NCBI RefSeq assembly: GCF_018812025.1
Contig: NC_063054.1
Location: forward strand, 32,258,412 to 32,322,411
Reading direction: 5' to 3'
Length of the DNA: 64,000 nt
From: Megalobrama amblycephala
Taxonomy: Eukaryota; Chordata; Actinopteri; Cypriniformes; Xenocyprididae
Below the pieces are notes generated by a model. That model was not told the origin of the DNA and ran no database searches. It saw only the letters and a program-made list of their open reading frames with translations. Of the stretch, positions 25,345 through 51,837 are shown piece after piece. Both the position numbers and the translations under genes were made by a program. Within the stretch, counting starts at the first letter, position 1, and each line of letters starts with the position of its first letter.

Positions 25345-25837
25345 CACTCTAAAAAATGCTGGGTTAAAAACAACCCAAGTTGGGTTGAAAATGGACAAAC
25401 CCAGCGATTGGGTTAAATGTTTGCCCAACATGCTGGGCAGTTTTATTTAAACCAACTATTGTTTAAAAATTACTATATGGCTGGCTTAAAATGAACCCAA
25501 AATAGCTGGTTTATTTTTAAAATTAAAAACGAGATGCAATTAGAGGCAACAATAATAGTCAAAAGGTGAACATTTATTAATAAGCAATTTAATAAATGTT
25601 TATTGTTTAATAATTATTCATTGAACATTAATAAATGTTCATTTCCAAAATACTTTGGGTTAATTTTAATTAAGCAATACAGTAATTTTTAAACAATAGT
25701 TGAGTTAAATAAAACTACCCAGCAGGTTGGGCAAACATTTAACCCTACCGCTGGGTTAAAACAACCCAATTGCTGGGTTTGTCCATTTTTAAACCCAGCT
25801 TGGGTTGTTTTTAACCCAGCATTTTTTAGAGTGTACC
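25345..25837. mobile_element. Palindromic MITE with CACTCTAAAAAATGCTGGG termini
   Basis: Left end CACTCTAAAAAATGCTGGGT, right end ACCCAGCATTTTTTAGAGTG, with TA on each side. The interior is inverted throughout (GGTTAAATGTTTGCCCAACA against TTGGGCAAACATTTAACC). A TA duplication would fit Tc1/mariner-type MITEs. Confidence 0.85.
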
Positions 25838-26028
25838 GATGGACAGAACCAAGTCCTGTTCTACATTTTTTTTGATAATCCAAAAATGTTCATCATGATA
25901 TGGAAGAAATTATCAGTCGCTACTTCTGTTACATTGTCAATTTAAAGACTATAGATAAATACCTGAAGGGTCGATGTTAAAAGGAATAGTTTACCAAAAT
26001 AGGGAAATTATGTCATCATCATGTCATC

Positions 26029-26563
26029 TTAAAGGATTAGTTCACTTTTAAATAAAATTTTCCTGATAATTTACTCACTCCCATGTCATCCAAGATGTTC
26101 ATGTCTTTCTTTCTTCAGTTGAAAAGAAATTAAGGTTTTTGATGAAAACATTCCAGGATAGTGGACTTTAATGGCCTCCAAATGGTTGAAGGTCAAAATT
26201 ATAGTTTCAGTGCAGCTTTAAAGGGCTTTAAACGATACCAGACGAGGAATAAGTGTCTTATCTAGCAAAACGATCGGTCATTTTTGGAAAAAAAATGTAA
26301 ATGTATATGCTTTATATAAACAAATGATCACCTTCCAAGTCCTTCCGCCAAAACCACACTTTCGTATTCTTCAAAAAGCTTACGCTGTATGTCCTACGCC
26401 TTCCCTATTCTACTTACGGAAAAAATGGAACTGGCGCTGTATTCGTTCTGTAAGTAGAATAGGGAAGGCGTAGGACATACAGCGTAAGCTTTTTGAAGAA
26501 TATGAAAGTGCGGTTTTGGCGGTTCAGGAAAATTTTATTTTTGAAAGTGAACTAATCCTTTAA
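26029..26563. mobile_element. TTAA-bounded element, AAAGGATTAGTTCAC family
   Basis: Left TTAAAGGATTAGTTCACTTT, right AAAGTGAACTAATCCTTTAA. Inside, a roughly 60-bp arm (from CTTCAAAAAGCTTACGCTGT) is repeated in inverted form across a loop of about 40 bp between about 26370 and 26500. Confidence 0.88.
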
Positions 26564-28274
26564 CACACTTTCGTTCTGCCATGAAGCACAAAAGGAGATG
26601 TTATGTAGAATGCTAATATTGGTAAATAGGGCTGGGTATTTATATACAAACATGTAAATTACACTCAATGATGTTTTTAATAATAACTAAAGTTTAGAAT
26701 TACATAATCATATTTCTACTCCAATTCGTTTTTTTGAAATATAAACATTTAAATTGTGGCTGATTTATTCAAACTTAATTAAATTAAATTAAATATTGAA
26801 GAACATTAAAAATTATAATGAATCATTGAATCAGAATGCTGACTTTCTAGAGTTAACTTTTCTAGCTGACTAATGAGTTTATGGTCACTGAATATGTTTT
26901 TCTGAGGTAAATGTGACGTTACGCAACGTTGTTTACAAGGTGTTTTACTGACGTCTTTCCGAGGTTGAAACACTGATTGAGCTATTACACGAGACGTGAT
27001 ATGGATTTCGGTAAGTTGTACTGTATATTTTAACATACCTTCAGATGTTCATGTTTATTTCGCGCTGTAACTGGTATTAAAGCGGAGGAGAGGATGTTCA
27101 GACGTGCTCGTGCTGCCGCTTCTCTTTAACTGAGGCACTACAGCGATCTGTCACGCCACATTAAACAGCGCCAAAATGGTAGGCTATTTATTTTTTGAAT
27201 CTCATAATAAGATGTACGTCATTTTAAAACTGAGACTTTGCTTCATATCAAAAGTAACATACGTTTCATTTTTTAAGGTCGTTTTATCAAAATGTCATAA
27301 CTGGATTTTCTGGTAAAAATGTAGTTATATAGGCCCTGCTGTATGCAGAAGTTCTCCAATCATTGATTCCACTTAAACTCCACCTCTGCAAGCTCATGTT
27401 CATCTGTCACCATTTTTGATTGCAACACCCAAAAATTCAGTCAACAACCAATGAACGAATAGTCTCCGCATTTTTTTTTGTGATAACCCGTTACACTCGG
27501 ATGTATGTCACAATACAGAAGAAAAGATCTGCTGCAACTTCCGATTCATCAAATTTCTCCCATGTTTTATCACCAAGCTGTTGAAGCCGAAAGCAACTCA
27601 TTATAAATTCTATAACAGCTTTTCGTTACTACATGATAGTTTTAATCAGCCATGTAGCCCTTTGGTTCTATCTGCATCTGTTGTGACAAAATAAGATGCT
27701 GAACAGAAACTACTGGAAGAAACTATTCATCTGCATTTTGTCAATATTTTTGCCATAGGTCATCATAAGCAAATCATACCAGCAACAAAACCACAAATAG
27801 GATTTCACAAGAAGTAAAAGATACTCCCTTGCCTCTAGGTGTAAACTCACTCCTTAGAGCGCTTGCAAATGAGAAGAAAGCAGTGTAGACGAGAGCCCAC
27901 AAGCCGAATTTCACACCTGAAGTGGCCTACATGGATAATTGGGTTGGAGAGGCCTAATTCACAATCATGTAATGCAGGTCTAGGGAATTACTTTTCCACT
28001 GGAGCATTCTAGCATACCTACCAATCAAATTGCCTTTGTTCCTATGTCTCCATGAGGTTTTTACTGTGCTACAATACATTTAAAACTATCTAAAAAAGGG
28101 GGAAATATTGTTTCTTTTCATGCTCTTAAACTCTTAAACTCAACCAATTATGTGAGTTTGTAATCTGAATAATGGCAGAAGGAGAGGTTGAAACGTATTT
28201 AGAATCTTGGAAACAATCATTTTTGCAATTCCATTTGGTGCCACTGGTGGCGACGAACTTCTGTTTCACCTTAC

Positions 28275-28492
28275 CTTTCCCTCATGGTCTTCAAATACTG
28301 ATTGGTCCACGTTGCAGGCGAAGAGGGACGTGGGGAGATCATTGAAGTCAGTGATTTGTTGGAAACTGTCTCCCAGTGAGGACTCTCCCACGGTGGACTG
28401 CAGGACTACCAGCTCCTCTCCTCCTAGGAGGTAAACCCGCTGGAGGAATGGAGCGCTTCTCATGTTGGCAAATAAGTGCTCTCCCTTCATGG
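28275..28492 (-). CDS. rcan2: RCAN2 long-isoform N-terminal coding exon (partial gene)
   Basis: Encodes 72 residues from an ATG at 28490, beginning MKGEHLFANMRSAPFLQRVY and ending LPTSLFACNVDQSVFEDHEG-K at a GTAAGG donor in phase 0. The last part (LP-x-SL-x-AC-x-x-D-x-x-VF) matches the N-terminal edge of the calcipressin (RCAN) RNA-recognition-like fold. RCAN proteins bind calcineurin and modulate it. Assignment to RCAN2 rather than RCAN1 or RCAN3 rests on the neighbour: RCAN2 sits next to CYP39A1, same strand and order, in human. The ATG starts two bases after a possible acceptor (CCTTACAG), so this is probably the second exon of a transcript with a noncoding first exon. The remaining exons, carrying the FLISPP and PxIxIT calcineurin motifs of the family, are not in the window and should lie left of position 1. 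Confidence 0.8.
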
Positions 28493-28733
28493 CTGTAAGG
28501 GGTACACAACAATATCAAAAGTGGGGATGATTTCTAATATCACCAATTGCTTTCAGGATATATTCTACACTTTGCATTCCACTTACACTGACAATGTGTG
28601 CTTTTTTGCATGACTAAGGTCACTAAATATAAGAAATATATGGTTCCTAACTCAGTGTGAGTTCCTAACTCAGTGTAACAGTAACAGTAAACACAAACAA
28701 ATACAGTCAACAACACTCAACAGTATAAACGTA

Positions 28734-29795
28734 CAGTTGTAAGAAAAAGTATGTGAACCACTTGCAGAATCTGTGAAAATGTGAAAAATTAACAAAATTA
28801 GAGAAATCATACAAAATGTATGTTATTTTTTGTTTTGTACTGTCCTGAGTAAGATATTTTACATAAAAGATGTTTACATATAGTCCACAAGAAAAAAAAA
28901 GCTGAATTTATTCAAATGGCCCCATTCAAAAGTGTGTGAATCATTGGTTCTTAATACTGTGTGTGGTTACCTGGATGATCTATGACTGTTTTTTGTTTTG
29001 TGATGGTTATTCATGAGTCCCTTGTTTGTCCTGAGCAGTTAAACTGAGCTCTGTTCTTCAGAAAAATCCTCCAGGTCCTGCAGATTCTTCAGTTTTTAAG
29101 CATTTTTTTGCATAATTTGAACCCTTTCCAGCAGTGACTATGATTTTCAGATCCATTTTATCACACTGAGGACAACTGAGGGACTCAAACACAACTATTA
29201 AAAAAGGTTCAAACATTCACTGATGCTCCAGAAGGAAACAAGATGCATTAAGAGTTGGGGGGGTGAAAACTTTTGAATTTGAATATCAAGGTAAATTGTA
29301 CTTATTTTTTCTTCCAGGAAACATGCAAGTATCTTCTGTTGCTTCCGGAGGGCAGTACTAAATGAAAAACAACGATATTTAAACAAAATAAGAAAAATTT
29401 GGACATCTTCATCCTGTTCAAAAGTTTTCACCCCCCAAATCTTTGAACCTTTTTTTAACAGTTGTGTTTGAGTCCCTCAGTTGTCCTCGGTGTGAAAAGA
29501 TGGATCTGAAAATCATACAGTCACTGCTGGAAAGGGTTCAAATATGTAAAAAAAATGCTAGAAAACTGAAGAATCTACAAAACCAATGGTTCACACACTT
29601 TTGAATGGGGCCATTTGAATAAATTCAGCTTTTTTTTTTTTCGTGGACTATATGTAAATATCTTTTATGTAAAATATCTTACTAAAGTACTAAACAAAAA
29701 ATAACATGCATTTTGTATGATCTCTCTTATTTTGTTAAAATTTTTCACATTTTCACAGATTCTGCAAGTGGTTCACATACTTTTTCTTACAACTG
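28734..29795. mobile_element. 1.06-kb foldback element, Tc1/mariner-type ends
   Basis: Left end CAGTTGTAAGAAAAAGTATG, right end CATACTTTTTCTTACAACTG, flanked by TA on both sides (28732-28733, 29796-29797). Inverted similarity continues almost to the centre, so the whole element is a long imperfect hairpin. No transposase. Lies between the rcan2 coding exon and its candidate promoter. Confidence 0.9.
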
Positions 29796-29889
29796 TATAG
29801 TCTTAAATATTGTTAATCCACATTATTATTATTTTTCAATTGCTTACAGGCTGTATTCTACACTTTGCTATGGAAGCTTTTTTCCGCCA

Positions 29890-30075
29890 CTAAATAAAAA
29901 AGGTAATTGCGACTTTTTCTCTCACAATTGCAAGATATAAACTCGCAATGGCGAGTTATAAAGTCCCAATTCTGACTTTATAACATGCATTTGAGACTTT
30001 ATAACTTGCAAATGTGAGTTTTGCAAATCAGAATTGCGAGTCAGAATTGAGAGAATCGCAAGAATCGCAATTTTC
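29890..30075. repeat. Degenerate GCGAGTTATAAAGTC minisatellite
   Basis: Words such as AACTCGCAATGGCGAGTTAT, AAAGTC and AGAATTGCGAGTCAGAATTG recur in both orientations over about 190 bp. Confidence 0.7.
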
Positions 30076-30449
30076 CTTATATTGATTTAAACAAATTTTA
30101 TGGCCTTACAAGAGGCCTAAGCAAGAGCTTTTTAGAGAATTTTCACTACACCTAGACAGCATAAGAAACAGGAACCGGATTGACTAAAAACTGAACTAAA
30201 CTGACTAAAAAATAATCAGTGTCATTCACCAGATCTTCTTTGTAGCAACACAAAGGGTAAAATCACTAACAGTAAGCGCAAACAAATAGAGGCAATAATA
30301 TATAAGTATACTCTTATATACTGTATTGTTTTATACATATTATTTAATTATAAACAGTTAAAACCAAAAAAGATACTTAAAATACCCTCATGTTCTGTTG
30401 ATGCAAATCATTTCCCAAAGGAACAAGATATTTATGAACTGTTATTTTT

Positions 30450-30900
30450 TTTTCTGTACACTCAGGCAGCAAAAAAAGCTTGTCCTCACGACAGGTGACA
30501 CCGTACTAGAACAGCTACCTCCCAGAACCCCATCGAGCAGATGTTAACCCCTGGGCCTCGGTAACTAATGCTCCACCAAAAGATTAGGTGATGGGCTTAA
30601 AGCAGAGCCGGTCTCTTGTCAGCCCACACAAACAACAACGGCGAGTGGGGAACAGCTTGCACCCATTTCCATAGAGCTTTTCCAAATGCCCTTTCTTCCG
30701 ATGATCCACCCTGACAAGCTTGGTCCGTGGGCAAAGCCAGCACTGTCGCCGGTGTCACACGCACTGTTAAATCTCCCGCAGCTATTTTGGGATCAATTGC
30801 CCGTCACCAGCCACACATACACGCTCTCTAACGCACACGCGTGCTCTCACTTTCACTCAAGGCTATAGATAGAGGCTGGAGCTGTCTGGTTCAGTCTTGC
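30450..30900. promoter_or_regulatory. Candidate conserved noncoding element upstream of the rcan2 exon
   Basis: The longest repeat-free, GC-balanced block between 28493 and 33229. No splice-bounded ORF. Possibly an intronic enhancer of rcan2 if transcription starts near 33.4 kb. Confidence 0.3.
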
Positions 30901-33035
30901 CCTGTGTAAACGTGGCTAAAAATAGAATGAGGACTAATGAAATGCAGAGATTGTGAGGCACTTGATTAACATGAAGACTTCCAGACAGGGATCCATTTCA
31001 TTTACATTATCACAATGACCCTGCTATGAGATAAGGATGTGCATAAAACTATGCATGAGCACAGACATGCTTTAGGCGCTCAGCTTTATTTACAGTGCCT
31101 TTAATTTGGGAAATGATCTTTAAAGCATACTGTTTAACTAAAGCTATAGACATGTTTGCTTGTTGGCATGACTAAGGTCACTAAAAATGGGAAATAATAT
31201 ACAGTAACTCACCATATAAATAATCAATATCATTCTCCAAATCTGTATTATAGCTACACAAACTACAGGGTGAAAACAGTACATACAAACAAATGCAGTA
31301 AACAAGTTTACTCTTAAATATTGTTTAATCCACATGTAAGCAATAAGTTATGAGAGGCTGAGCTGTATCGTGAATAAGTCACGACTGAAGGGTGTTGTTA
31401 GGCAAAATGCGAAGCGAAGCCTTCCTTCCGCTGGAAAAAATAGTCCCTGACCATGAACGGCAACAGAAGTTACATTATCACACCATTAGATGGCGGCAAA
31501 GACTGTCTTTATGAGTGTATCAGTCAGTAGCAAAGACTTTTACATTGAAAAGACTGAATTGTTATGAACGCGGAACAAGACGCAACTGACAAATGCTTTG
31601 ACTAGCAACTGTCAGTCACGGGAAAACCCCTTAACTGTTAAAAGGACAAAATAATACATCGGACATTTAAAGAGATTTTTTATTATGAACACAAGACTGA
31701 CCTGAAGGAAAATGCAAAATCTGAATGCAGGTAATAAACACGCTTACTCAGCCTCTTTCTCACAATACTCTTCTACATACAGTAAGCTTCAATGAACAAT
31801 ATAAATTGAGAACATACAGTTTACGCTGCTAAGAGTGGTTGCTAAGGGTGTTGTGTAGTGATACACAGAACTGTTGGGTGAAGCGGTCATAGCCGTGTTT
31901 TATCTTGAAGCTATTGACCAATCAGAATCAAGGACAGGAACTAACCATTTTCTAATATTATTTATAAAATAGGGGAAACTAGAATGCTACTTAAAATACC
32001 CTTGTGTTTTGTTAATATTGACTTTACTCTGACCCCAATGATTTTTTTTGTGTATGATGTGCATACATATACAGTATACACAAACATTATTATATAACCA
32101 ATTTGTATTATAAATAAACTCTATTTTCAATCTCTTATTTCTCCCATAAAATTGTTTTCATGACCTAACCCCATTTGACAGATGTTATTTTAGCAAAGTT
32201 GGCATGTTATTTTCAGAAATATGACTGTTCTCCAATATTGCTTCTGTATGTGGTCAATCTAGTGTGGTCACACTAATCAGAAAATGTTATTTTATTAAAC
32301 TTATTTTTAACTTCTTTTTTTTTTTTTAAAGGGCATTGGGGTCTCTCAGATCATGAGGTTTAAAAAAAGTCAAGTTATTATATTTACTGTATTGCTTTTA
32401 AAAATTATTTCTAATGAAATGCCCTAACAGTTACAGTTACAGCACATGACCCTATTAGTTACAACTAAGAGATTATAAATGCCTTTGGGTACAAAAATTG
32501 GCTGTTTGAAGATAAATGATTCTGTATTACATAACATATATTCTGTTTTACTCTTTCAGTGCATAAAGGGCAAAATGAAAAGGGTAAGTGTCAATCACAG
32601 TCTACTGCAACCTGTTTGCTGCATCCCCCTTTGAGTCATCACTGGAGGAGCGGTCTCTCTGTCGTCATCACCTGACATTCACTTTTCTTCTATTCGCAAT
32701 AAGGGTTTATTTTCGTCATTTCTCTCTGCCTGATGACTAATATAACAAACCCTTATGGTGAACATGCCACATCAACCTGTTCGAGCAACTGTCAATACAG
32801 CACACTACTGGCAGCGTCTGTCAAGGTCAAGGAGTGCACTTCAGAAACTAGGCTACTATTACAAATTCAATAGCTTCATCAAATGTCTTGCTTATCTTTT
32901 TAGGATTGTAAGGTTGGTTACTGTAGCACATCTGTCTACCAATGCAGACTTTCCAAGTTCTAAGTCCCCGTAAACTCTTGTGCAAAAGTGATCTGTTTAA
33001 AAGTGACATGCATACAGGGTTAAAGCAATGCAGAA

Positions 33036-33092
33036 TATAGTATAGTATAGTATATACTATAGGATATATACTAAATATAGAATAGTATGTAT
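33036..33092. repeat. TATAG short tandem repeat
   Basis: AGTATAGTATAGTATA-type pentamer run followed by degenerate ACTATAGGATATATAC. Confidence 0.6.
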
Positions 33093-33228
33093 TATAGAAC
33101 ACTAGATAATTTGACTTTCTCTCTCTCTGTGTGCATTTATAAAGCAGAAACACCTGTCAGAAAAGCACTACGGTAGCCTACAGATACAGGATGATCTAAT
33201 GGAGAAAGTCGACACGGTTTTTCGGTAC

Positions 33229-33600
33229 CTGTGCGGGATGTGGCAGTCCGGTGTGCGTATCTTCTAAGCGGTGGCTTTGTCTCCCTCTCTTGCCTTTGTG
33301 AATCAAGCTCGCATTCCAGCTGCGATTCACTAATCTCCTGACGTTACTGCAGAGACAGCTTGATTCACCAATGACCGCCTCCCGGCATTCAAACGATGTT
33401 TGCTCAACCCTCTAATGAAATGCAGCCCTGCGAGCGCGGGGGAGATTCATGGACCAATAGCCTTCTCCTAAAAGCTGATATGCAAATTGGAGAAGTTACG
33501 TCAGAGGTTTCGCCAGCAGTTGGCTGTTGCGGCGCTATGACACGTTCAGCAGGTTGTTTTTAGTAAATGTGGTGCAGGGCAAAGCAGAGATTTCTCGAAA
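33229..33600 (-). promoter_or_regulatory. rcan2: Candidate rcan2 promoter and 5' noncoding exon
   Basis: A GC-richer, repeat-free island in AT-rich surroundings. On the minus strand a leader-like stretch ends at 33229 with CCGCACAG|GTACCG, a good donor that could splice to the acceptor at 28493. Upstream of it are two CCAAT boxes (plus-strand CCAAT 33454-33458; plus-strand ATTGG 33486-33490), an octamer-like ATGCAAAT (33480-33487) and a CRE-like TTACGTCA (33496-33503). A plus-strand donor-like site also occurs near 33650 (GTGCG|GTGAGT), so a bidirectional promoter is possible. Assignment to rcan2 is inference. Confidence 0.4.
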
Positions 33601-34136
33601 TGAATCCTGTCAGACTCGAAAACACTGGCAGCACGGGTTGAATTGTGCGGTGAGTTGATTTAAACTAAAGCATATGAATGCTATAAAACACGGTTTATGG
33701 GTATCTGATAAAACCCTGCTGAGAGAAACTATTTAACGTAAACGGTTAAACTGGTTTGCTGGTCAACGCTGGTCTCCCAGTCTGTTTGCTGGTTTGGGGT
33801 ACTTTTCAGCTGAGGACCAGCTTTGCTATGGCTAGGAAACCAGCTTTTAAGAACTTCAAACATCATGCTAAATATTAATTTATATAGCTTTTGCTCAAGG
33901 TAACATCACCAGTTTACCTCATTACAAACTAGCTACAAGGTGAAATCATATCATCAAATATATCATCATGACCACCACCCTCTTGATGTGAAAAGGGAAG
34001 TTTTTGTGTAATTTCTGTATTATAATTAATAATAATGTATCATGTTAATGGCCATTGAATTACAAAACTGTTATTATCCGATCAGTAGCACACAGTTGTT
34101 TTTAGGGTTTTTGTATAGTTTTGTTTTTAAAGGGTT

Positions 34137-35481
34137 AGTTCACCCAAAAATTAAAATAATGTAATTTATTACTCACCCTCATGTCGTTCTACGCCCGTAA
34201 GACCTTCATTCGTCTTCGGAACACAAATTAAGATATTTCTGGTTAAAGGATTATTTACTCACCCCCATGTCATCCAAAATGTCCGTGTCCTTCTTTCTTC
34301 AGTCGAAAAGAAATTAAGGTTTTTGATCAAAACATTCCAGGATTTTTCTCCATCTAGTGGACTTCAATGGCCTCCAAATGGTTGAAGGTCAAAATTACAG
34401 TTTCAGTGCAGCTTCAAAGCAAAGAATTCCGGCAGTGTAGACACTGCTAAGTGTATTACTGCCCTCCACAGGTCAAAGTTTGAACTAATTGTTATATACT
34501 TGAACTAGCATATTGTATATGACAATTTAGTTCAAACTTTGACCTGAGGAGGGCAGTAATACACTTAGCAGTGTCTACACTGCCGGAATTCTAATAGACA
34601 AGAAGAAGAGAGCTAGTTCAAGATGAGCATTTATGGTTAAAACATATAATTTTTAATATTTTTTAGAAAATGAGCGATGGTTTAGATAAGACCCTTATTC
34701 CTCGTCTGGGATCGTGTAGAATGCTTTGAAGCTGCAATGAAACTAATTTTGACCTTCAACCGTTTGGAGGCCATTGAAGTCCACTATATGGAGAAAGATC
34801 CTGGAATGTTTTCATCAAAAACCTTCTTTCTTTTCGACTGAAGAGAGAAGGACATGGACATCTTGGATGACATGGGGGTGAGTAAATTATCAGGAAATTT
34901 TAAGATCCATAAAGGTACTAAAAATATGTTTAAATCAGTTCATGTAAGTTCAGTGGTTCTATCTTAATATTATAAAGCGTCGAGAATATTTTTTGTGCAC
35001 CAAAAAAACAATATCTAGTGATGGCCGATTTCAAAACACTGCTTCAGAGCATTATGAATCTTTTGAGTCGAATCAGTGATTCAGATCTCGTATCAAACTG
35101 CTAAAATCACATGACTTTGGCGCTCCGATCCACTGATTAGATTCGTAAAGCTCCGAAGCTTCAATCGACCATCACTAGATATTGTTAAAAAGTCGTTATT
35201 TTGTTTTTTTGCCGCACAAAAAATATTCTCATCGCTTTATAATATTAAGGTAGAACCAATGTACTCGCATGAACTGATTTAAATATGTTTTTAGTACCTT
35301 TATGGATCTTGAGAGAGGAAATGTCATTGCTGTCTATGCAGGCCTCACTGAGCCATCGGATTTAATCAAAAATATCTTAATTTGTGTTCCGAAGATGAAC
35401 GAAGGTATTACGGGTGTAGAACGACATGAGGGTGAATAATAAATGACATTATTTTCATTTTTGGGTGAACTAACCCTTTAA
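34137..35481. mobile_element. GGTTAGTTCACCC-family element, copy 5, with nested second element
   Basis: TTAAAGGGTTAGTTCACCC at 34137 and GGGTGAACTAACCCTTTAA ending 35481. The arms continue inward (GACCTTCATTCGTCTTCGGA; ACACAAATTAAGATATTT). Between them, about 34244-34910 is a second inverted-repeat element of the 26029 type. Lies between cyp39a1 and rcan2. Confidence 0.88.
34244..34910. mobile_element. Nested element related to 26029-26563
   Basis: Shares ACTCACCCCCATGTCATCCA, AAACATTCCAGGAT and CTTCAATGGCCTCCAAATGG with the element at 26029. It carries its own inner hairpin (TCCGGCAGTGTAGACACTGC against GCAGTGTCTACACTGCCGGA). Confidence 0.8.
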
Positions 35482-35830
35482 TTGATATGGAAGAACAAGA
35501 GTGTCAAATGAAATGCCTTATTTTGTTACATCACACCACTTTCGAGTATCCAAACATTGGCCTTCTGCTGAACATCTCTGGAATGTTAGGCTATTTGAAG
35601 TACCTCCCATGATTTTGCAAAGTAGGCTATGTTTCTGGATCTATCATCCTAGTTGGTCCTGGAAGAACATTCCTATCCAATTAGATTTTAAGTTTATAGG
35701 GTATATGTTTGTTTGACAGGAATTTTTCCAGGATCAACAAAAGATGATGTCTTCTTGGCAAAATCACAGTCACATGGTTGGTAAGTAAATGAAAATATAA
35801 AGAAGGAAACTTCTGCAGGAAAACATGTTC

Positions 35831-36614
35831 TTTATTAAAACACAATTAAACTCGTTATTTATTGAAACACACTGCAAAGTAGCACAAAATGTTTCTTCTT
35901 CCAAAATGTATACAACACCAGTGATTGATTCAATCAAGTACATCTTCAAATTTAATTAATGTAAACATTCTGTTTGCCTTACAAATTAAAGATGCTGCAT
36001 CCAAGCACATAAAATTGCTCCATGTTACAGACTACAAGACAGATGTGTTTATAGGAACAGTCCTTTTCACCACTACAGAAAAGAAGCACAGTGTTTATAC
36101 ATGTAATAATGTGTTTACATATTTCTGCTTCATAAAAGAGAACCTCCACTTAGTTATATTGTCTATAAACTTTGTTTTTACTTTGTCTGTATCATGCACA
36201 AGATGTTTAGCTGTAATATATGACTGCAGACGCATACGGCAATACATTTTGTTTATTTCATACATCCTGAAAATGATAAAGTCTCTCAGTCTGGAAGAGG
36301 AATTTCCACAACCTCATGCTTTCTGATATATATAATCTCTATTATGCCATCAATTATATAAGAGGTTGACCCAACAAAACTGTAATATATATAAAAGCTA
36401 ATATCCTAAATTACCTTTAGCATTGTATGATTTTCTGGTTTCCTTTAGAGGAATGTAGTATTTGACTGTGTCCAAGTCAGTTTAACATTCACAATGACGC
36501 TTAAAATCTCTGAAGCTCAGCCCAGGATATTCTGTGGTTGATCTCTGCCATTCTTATGTCAAGATTGTCAACAAAGCTCTAAAGCAGTAGCACAGCCCTC
36601 TGAAGACAAGCGCT
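35831..36614 (-). other. cyp39a1: Probable cyp39a1 3' untranslated region
   Basis: About 780 bp of AT-rich sequence downstream of the stop that lacks the repeat families seen elsewhere. AATAAA signals on the minus strand (TTTATT on plus) lie at 36252-36257, 35858-35863 and 35831-35836. I infer that transcription ends between about 35800 and 36240. A plus-strand 133-codon open frame here is AT-rich with no domain I recognise and is treated as chance. Confidence 0.4.
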
Positions 36615-51691
<15,077 letters not shown>

Positions 51692-51790
51692 CGCAACCTA
51701 GAGTCCAATGATGTTCGACTGGAACGCATATAATGAGTCTGAGTGGAAAAAGTCCTGTTCACTTATCTGATAACTCTGGTAACGTATCAG
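51692..51790 (-). promoter_or_regulatory. cyp39a1: Probable cyp39a1 core promoter / 5' leader
   Basis: The 100 bp upstream of the cyp39a1 ATG contain a weak TATA-like word, CATTATATGC on the minus strand (about 51727-51737), only about 40 bp before the ATG. No CpG-rich stretch is seen. The start site is not resolvable from sequence, and the placement is by position only. Confidence 0.3.
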
Positions 51791-51837
51791 ATCGGATTTC
51801 CCCATTGTGATCTCTGATGATCAGAGCCATGACACAG

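Larger units (their letters stand above)
1..28274 (-). other. rcan2: Probable rcan2 intron, no coding exon seen
   Basis: The rcan2 exon at 28275 ends in a donor pointing left, so this region is read as intron. No stretch encodes the next RCAN exon (the KFE...LFRTYD...F-x-SF-R-RVRINF region) or the alternative short-isoform first exon, on either strand. Between the repeats listed separately, AT-rich stretches at about 346-1510, 2400-3270, 6951-7807, 9317-9880, 14210-14770, 16130-16768 and 26570-28270 show nothing recognisable. Confidence 0.6.

Noticed and set aside
33825..33840. Minus-strand CTGGTTTCC considered as the start of the post-heme cyp39a1 exon
   Set aside because: It reads into a CCAGC/GCTGG simple-sequence context and lies downstream of the terminal exon.
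35925..36326. 133-codon plus-strand frame, longest in its region
   Set aside because: No recognisable domain, AT-driven composition, and it lies antisense in the likely cyp39a1 3' UTR.
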